Assembly (NCBI GenBank): GCA_021463165.1
Contig: JAJTWY010000008.1
Location: 100,999 to 164,998, forward strand
Source of the DNA: Pyrinomonadaceae bacterium
GTDB lineage: Bacteria; Acidobacteriota; Blastocatellia; Pyrinomonadales; Pyrinomonadaceae
Direction: 5' to 3'
DNA length: 64,000 bases
The stretch's first letter is position 1. Every line of letters begins with the position of its first letter. The notes under the pieces are model-generated. The model did not search any database and was not told the origin of the DNA. It saw only the letters and a list, made by a program, of their open reading frames with translations. The translations under genes and the position numbers were made by a program. Below, one piece after another: positions 62,601-64,000 of the stretch.

Positions 62601-62606
62601 TATAAT
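62601..62606 (+). promoter_or_regulatory. Probable -10 element upstream of the tRNA-derived repeat
   Basis: A perfect TATAAT precedes the left copy of the tRNA repeat by one base. Before insertion it would have been about the right place for the promoter of the tRNA-Arg gene; now it would drive the XRE gene with a very short leader. No clear -35 element at 17-bp spacing was found. Confidence 0.45.
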
Positions 62607-62623
62607 GCTCGCGTAGCTCAGTG
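62607..62623 (+). repeat. Left 17-bp direct repeat (tRNA-Arg 5' end)
   Basis: GCTCGCGTAGCTCAGTG, identical to the first 17 bases of tRNA-Arg(CCG) at 63694. It is a truncated tRNA start followed directly by the XRE gene, and is the left border of the small element. Confidence 0.9.
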
Positions 62624-62625
62624 TT

Positions 62626-63015
62626 ATGTCATTTGGAGATTATCTCGCAGGCAAGATGCGGGAGTTGGACGTAAAGGCTGCGGAATTAGCCCGACGTGCA
62701 GAAACTTCAAAACAGAATATAGGACGGATAGTGCATAATCTGCCGCATCCCGTTTCAGGAGTTCCGCCAACGGTATCTGTGGAAATGGTGGACCGTTTAG
62801 CGAAAGCTTTGGGGATTGATGAAGATGAAGCTCGGACAATGGCAGGTTATGCTCCTAAACAACCAGAACGGTTCTTTGTCATTGGTGAAAAGGCCCAGGT
62901 CAAGCTGGGGGTGAAAGGTCTGACACCAGACGAACAGCGTGAGATCGCGGAAGAACTCGCTCTGGCGTATGAGGTCATTATGGAACGGCGCCGTCGCCGT
63001 TTAGATAAGGAATAG
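62626..63015 (+). CDS. XRE-family helix-turn-helix regulator
   Basis: 129 aa. The N-terminal DNA-binding domain (about residues 3-70) reads LAGKMRELDVKAAELARRAETSKQNIGRIVHN in two parts, with a classical helix-turn-helix (AAELARRAETSKQNIGRI). A short linker is followed by a helical, charged end (ERRRRRLDKE). The ATG lies three bases after the tRNA-derived repeat, with no clear ribosome-binding site. It is followed by a metallopeptidase gene of the ImmA type, the usual partner in phage and integrative-element switches. Together they are flanked by 17-bp tRNA repeats. Confidence 0.88.
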   Translation: MSFGDYLAGKMRELDVKAAELARRAETSKQNIGRIVHNLPHPVSGVPPTVSVEMVDRLAKALGIDEDEARTMAGYAPKQPERFFVIGEKAQVKLGVKGLTPDEQREIAEELALAYEVIMERRRRRLDKE

Positions 63016-63122
63016 TCTTATTTGAGATCGAAAAGTCGTTAATTCAAATAGGACAATTTAGCACAACACATAAATCACACAGCAGACCGGATGCGAACGT
63101 CCGGTGGTCCTGACCTTTGAAA

Positions 63123-63560
63123 ATGAAACACTTGTTACGTTGCCTTGAACGATACGGCATAGGCTCCCGTGCTTGGACAGAAGATGATTTCTGGAATGCC
63201 TGCTCTCTCACCGATACGGAAGTTGTCTGGAGCAAGAGCCGCTTCCCTTTTTGCTTTACCGTTCCTGACGAGGATATTCGCTGCATCGTTCTGCCTCGAT
63301 CGTTCACCGGGCCGCAGTTATTGTTTGCAATGGCTCACGAGTTTGCTCATATTGCTCTGCATGGCGGCGATGATCCCTGTATCGCCTTTCAGGGATATAG
63401 CGATGCGAAATATGAAGCAGAAGCAAATGCCGCTGCCTTGATCGCCTTGATCCCTAAACAAGTGCTGTTATCGGCCGCCGATCATAGCCGCTGTCGTTCG
63501 CCTTACCTGCGAAAGCTCTGGCACGACCGTGAACGGCTTTATATCATCTATGGCATTTGA
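63123..63560 (+). CDS. ImmA/IrrE-type metallopeptidase
   Basis: 145 aa from the ATG at 63123; a TTG six bases earlier is possible. The zinc motif HEFAH (about residues 74-78) with a downstream Glu in YEAEANAAALIALIP matches the COG2856 group. Members cleave their XRE-family partners (ImmR, DdrO) to switch on element or DNA-damage genes. No other domains. The upstream XRE gene is about 107 bp away, with a 6-bp hairpin (ACCGGA/TCCGGT) between them near 63092-63111. Together they look like a two-gene regulatory or toxin-antitoxin-like module. Confidence 0.88.
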   Translation: MKHLLRCLERYGIGSRAWTEDDFWNACSLTDTEVVWSKSRFPFCFTVPDEDIRCIVLPRSFTGPQLLFAMAHEFAHIALHGGDDPCIAFQGYSDAKYEAEANAAALIALIPKQVLLSAADHSRCRSPYLRKLWHDRERLYIIYGI

Positions 63561-63693
63561 ATGAGGTTCTAGCTGAAAATTGGTTATTGAATCTGGTTAT
63601 GCTTGACCTCTATCGTATATCAGCCTCGTATATTAACCCTGAAAAACGAGCATCTGAATATACTCATAATCACTTATGTCATCAACACTTTAC

Positions 63694-63769
63694 GCTCGCG
63701 TAGCTCAGTGGATAGAGCGCTTCCCTCCGGAGGAAGAAGTCGCAGGTTCGACTCCTGCCGCGAGTACCA
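63694..63769 (+). tRNA. tRNA-Arg (anticodon CCG)
   Basis: 76-nt tRNA with encoded CCA. The acceptor is GCTCGCG with CGCGAGT (one G:U), the D arm GCTC/GAGC, the anticodon stem CTTCC/GGAAG with loop CTCCGGA (anticodon CCG, reads CGG), and the T arm GCAGG-TTCGACT-CCTGC. The first 17 bases also occur at 62607, the left border of the XRE/ImmA insertion. Confidence 0.95.
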
Positions 63770-63808
63770 GATTTGCTCGATCCTTTCGAAACACTTAGGA
63801 GAAATAGT

Positions 63809-63832
63809 GAGGCCGCCCTTTCGGGCGGCCTC
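63809..63832 (+). terminator. Strong hairpin after tRNA-Arg(CCG)
   Basis: A 10-bp stem GAGGCCGCCC/GGGCGGCCTC with a TTTC loop lies 40 bp beyond the tRNA. The T run after it (GTTTGGTT) is poor. It could also end the minus-strand gene at the right edge. Confidence 0.6.
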
Positions 63833-63873
63833 GTTTGGTTCACCTGGCTAGCCGTTGCTGGGACATGACGGGA

Positions 63874-64000
63874 TCATCGCTGACGCCGAACGGCGGACAG
63901 CTTGCCGACTCTGGCCTCGCCGTCAAGGAATACGATCGGGATCAGCCTTCCATCGGCGGATGAAGTGGCTCGGGTTATGGTGTTGTCGGTCAGCGTGATC
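63874..64000 (-). CDS. C-terminal end of a gene, possibly cohesin-like
   Basis: The last 41 codons of a minus-strand frame running off the window. It reads ITLTDNTITRATSSADG, then RLIPIVFLDGEARVGKLSAV, and ends RRQR. The other five frames here are broken by stops. The segment DGRLIPIVFLDGEARV resembles the last strand of cohesin-like domains, such as SVPARIYDGSITI in the gene at 15089. The rest of the gene is outside the window, so this is a weak call. Confidence 0.45.
   Translation of the reverse strand, partial: ITLTDNTITRATSSADGRLIPIVFLDGEARVGKLSAVRRQR

Overview
The window is one contiguous stretch of a bacterial chromosome with moderate GC content. It most resembles the Acidobacteriota, probably Blastocatellia or Pyrinomonadaceae. 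The evidence is indirect. There is a VWFA protein of the acidobacterial type, many secreted peptidases, a cohesin/dockerin/FG-GAP protein, system II cytochrome c maturation, and the order thrS-infC-rpmI-rplT-pheS-pheT followed by a ZapB-like gene, zapA and a 6S-like RNA. No rRNA, CRISPR array, IS element or replication origin was seen.

Layout. 1-4409 (+): end of a periplasmic adaptor, then a MacB/LolD-type ABC ATPase, a membrane protein and two FtsX-type permeases. 4473-7539 (-): a Yip1-like membrane protein and two oligopeptide-transporter ATPases. 7781-15100: a peptidase cluster (S41, M28, S9, M1) that suggests growth on extracellular protein. 15089-17577 (-): an FG-GAP/dockerin/cohesin surface protein behind a complete c-di-AMP (ydaO-type) riboswitch with promoter, aptamer and terminator. 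17619-23051: respiratory genes, with ctaB, cytochrome oxidase subunit III and a DUF420 protein on the minus strand, and resB-ccsA on the plus strand. 23053-29412: a secreted protein, an AAC(6')-like acetyltransferase, an S41 homologue without its catalytic residues, ruvX, a penicillin-acylase-family hydrolase and a cytochrome c lipoprotein.

29463-36993: tRNA-Arg(TCG), an unknown secreted protein, a lytic transglycosylase, a sugar isomerase/oxidoreductase pair, a zinc-ribbon membrane protein, a VWFA protein and a coiled-coil membrane protein. 36985-45331 (-): the translation and division block, from tRNA-Val through thrS, infC (ATC start), rpmI, rplT, a DUF3303-like gene, pheS, a small zinc-protein gene interrupted by an amber codon, pheT, a ZapB-like gene, zapA and a 6S RNA candidate. 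45407-54389: histidine utilisation (hutG, hutU, hutI, hutH), interspersed with TPR, YciI-like and methyltransferase genes. 54508-62546: an M15-like peptidase, two envelope proteins, ilvA, an SPFH protein, and the compact run mltG-HAD phosphatase-cyclophilin-dtd-cyclophilin lipoprotein. 62607-63769: an XRE regulator plus ImmA-type metallopeptidase between two copies of the first 17 bases of a tRNA-Arg gene, the mark of a small integrated element.

The strongest points for follow-up are the c-di-AMP riboswitch on a surface-protein gene, the XRE/ImmA module in a tRNA 5' end, the amber-interrupted gene between pheS and pheT, and the pseudo-protease of the S41 family.
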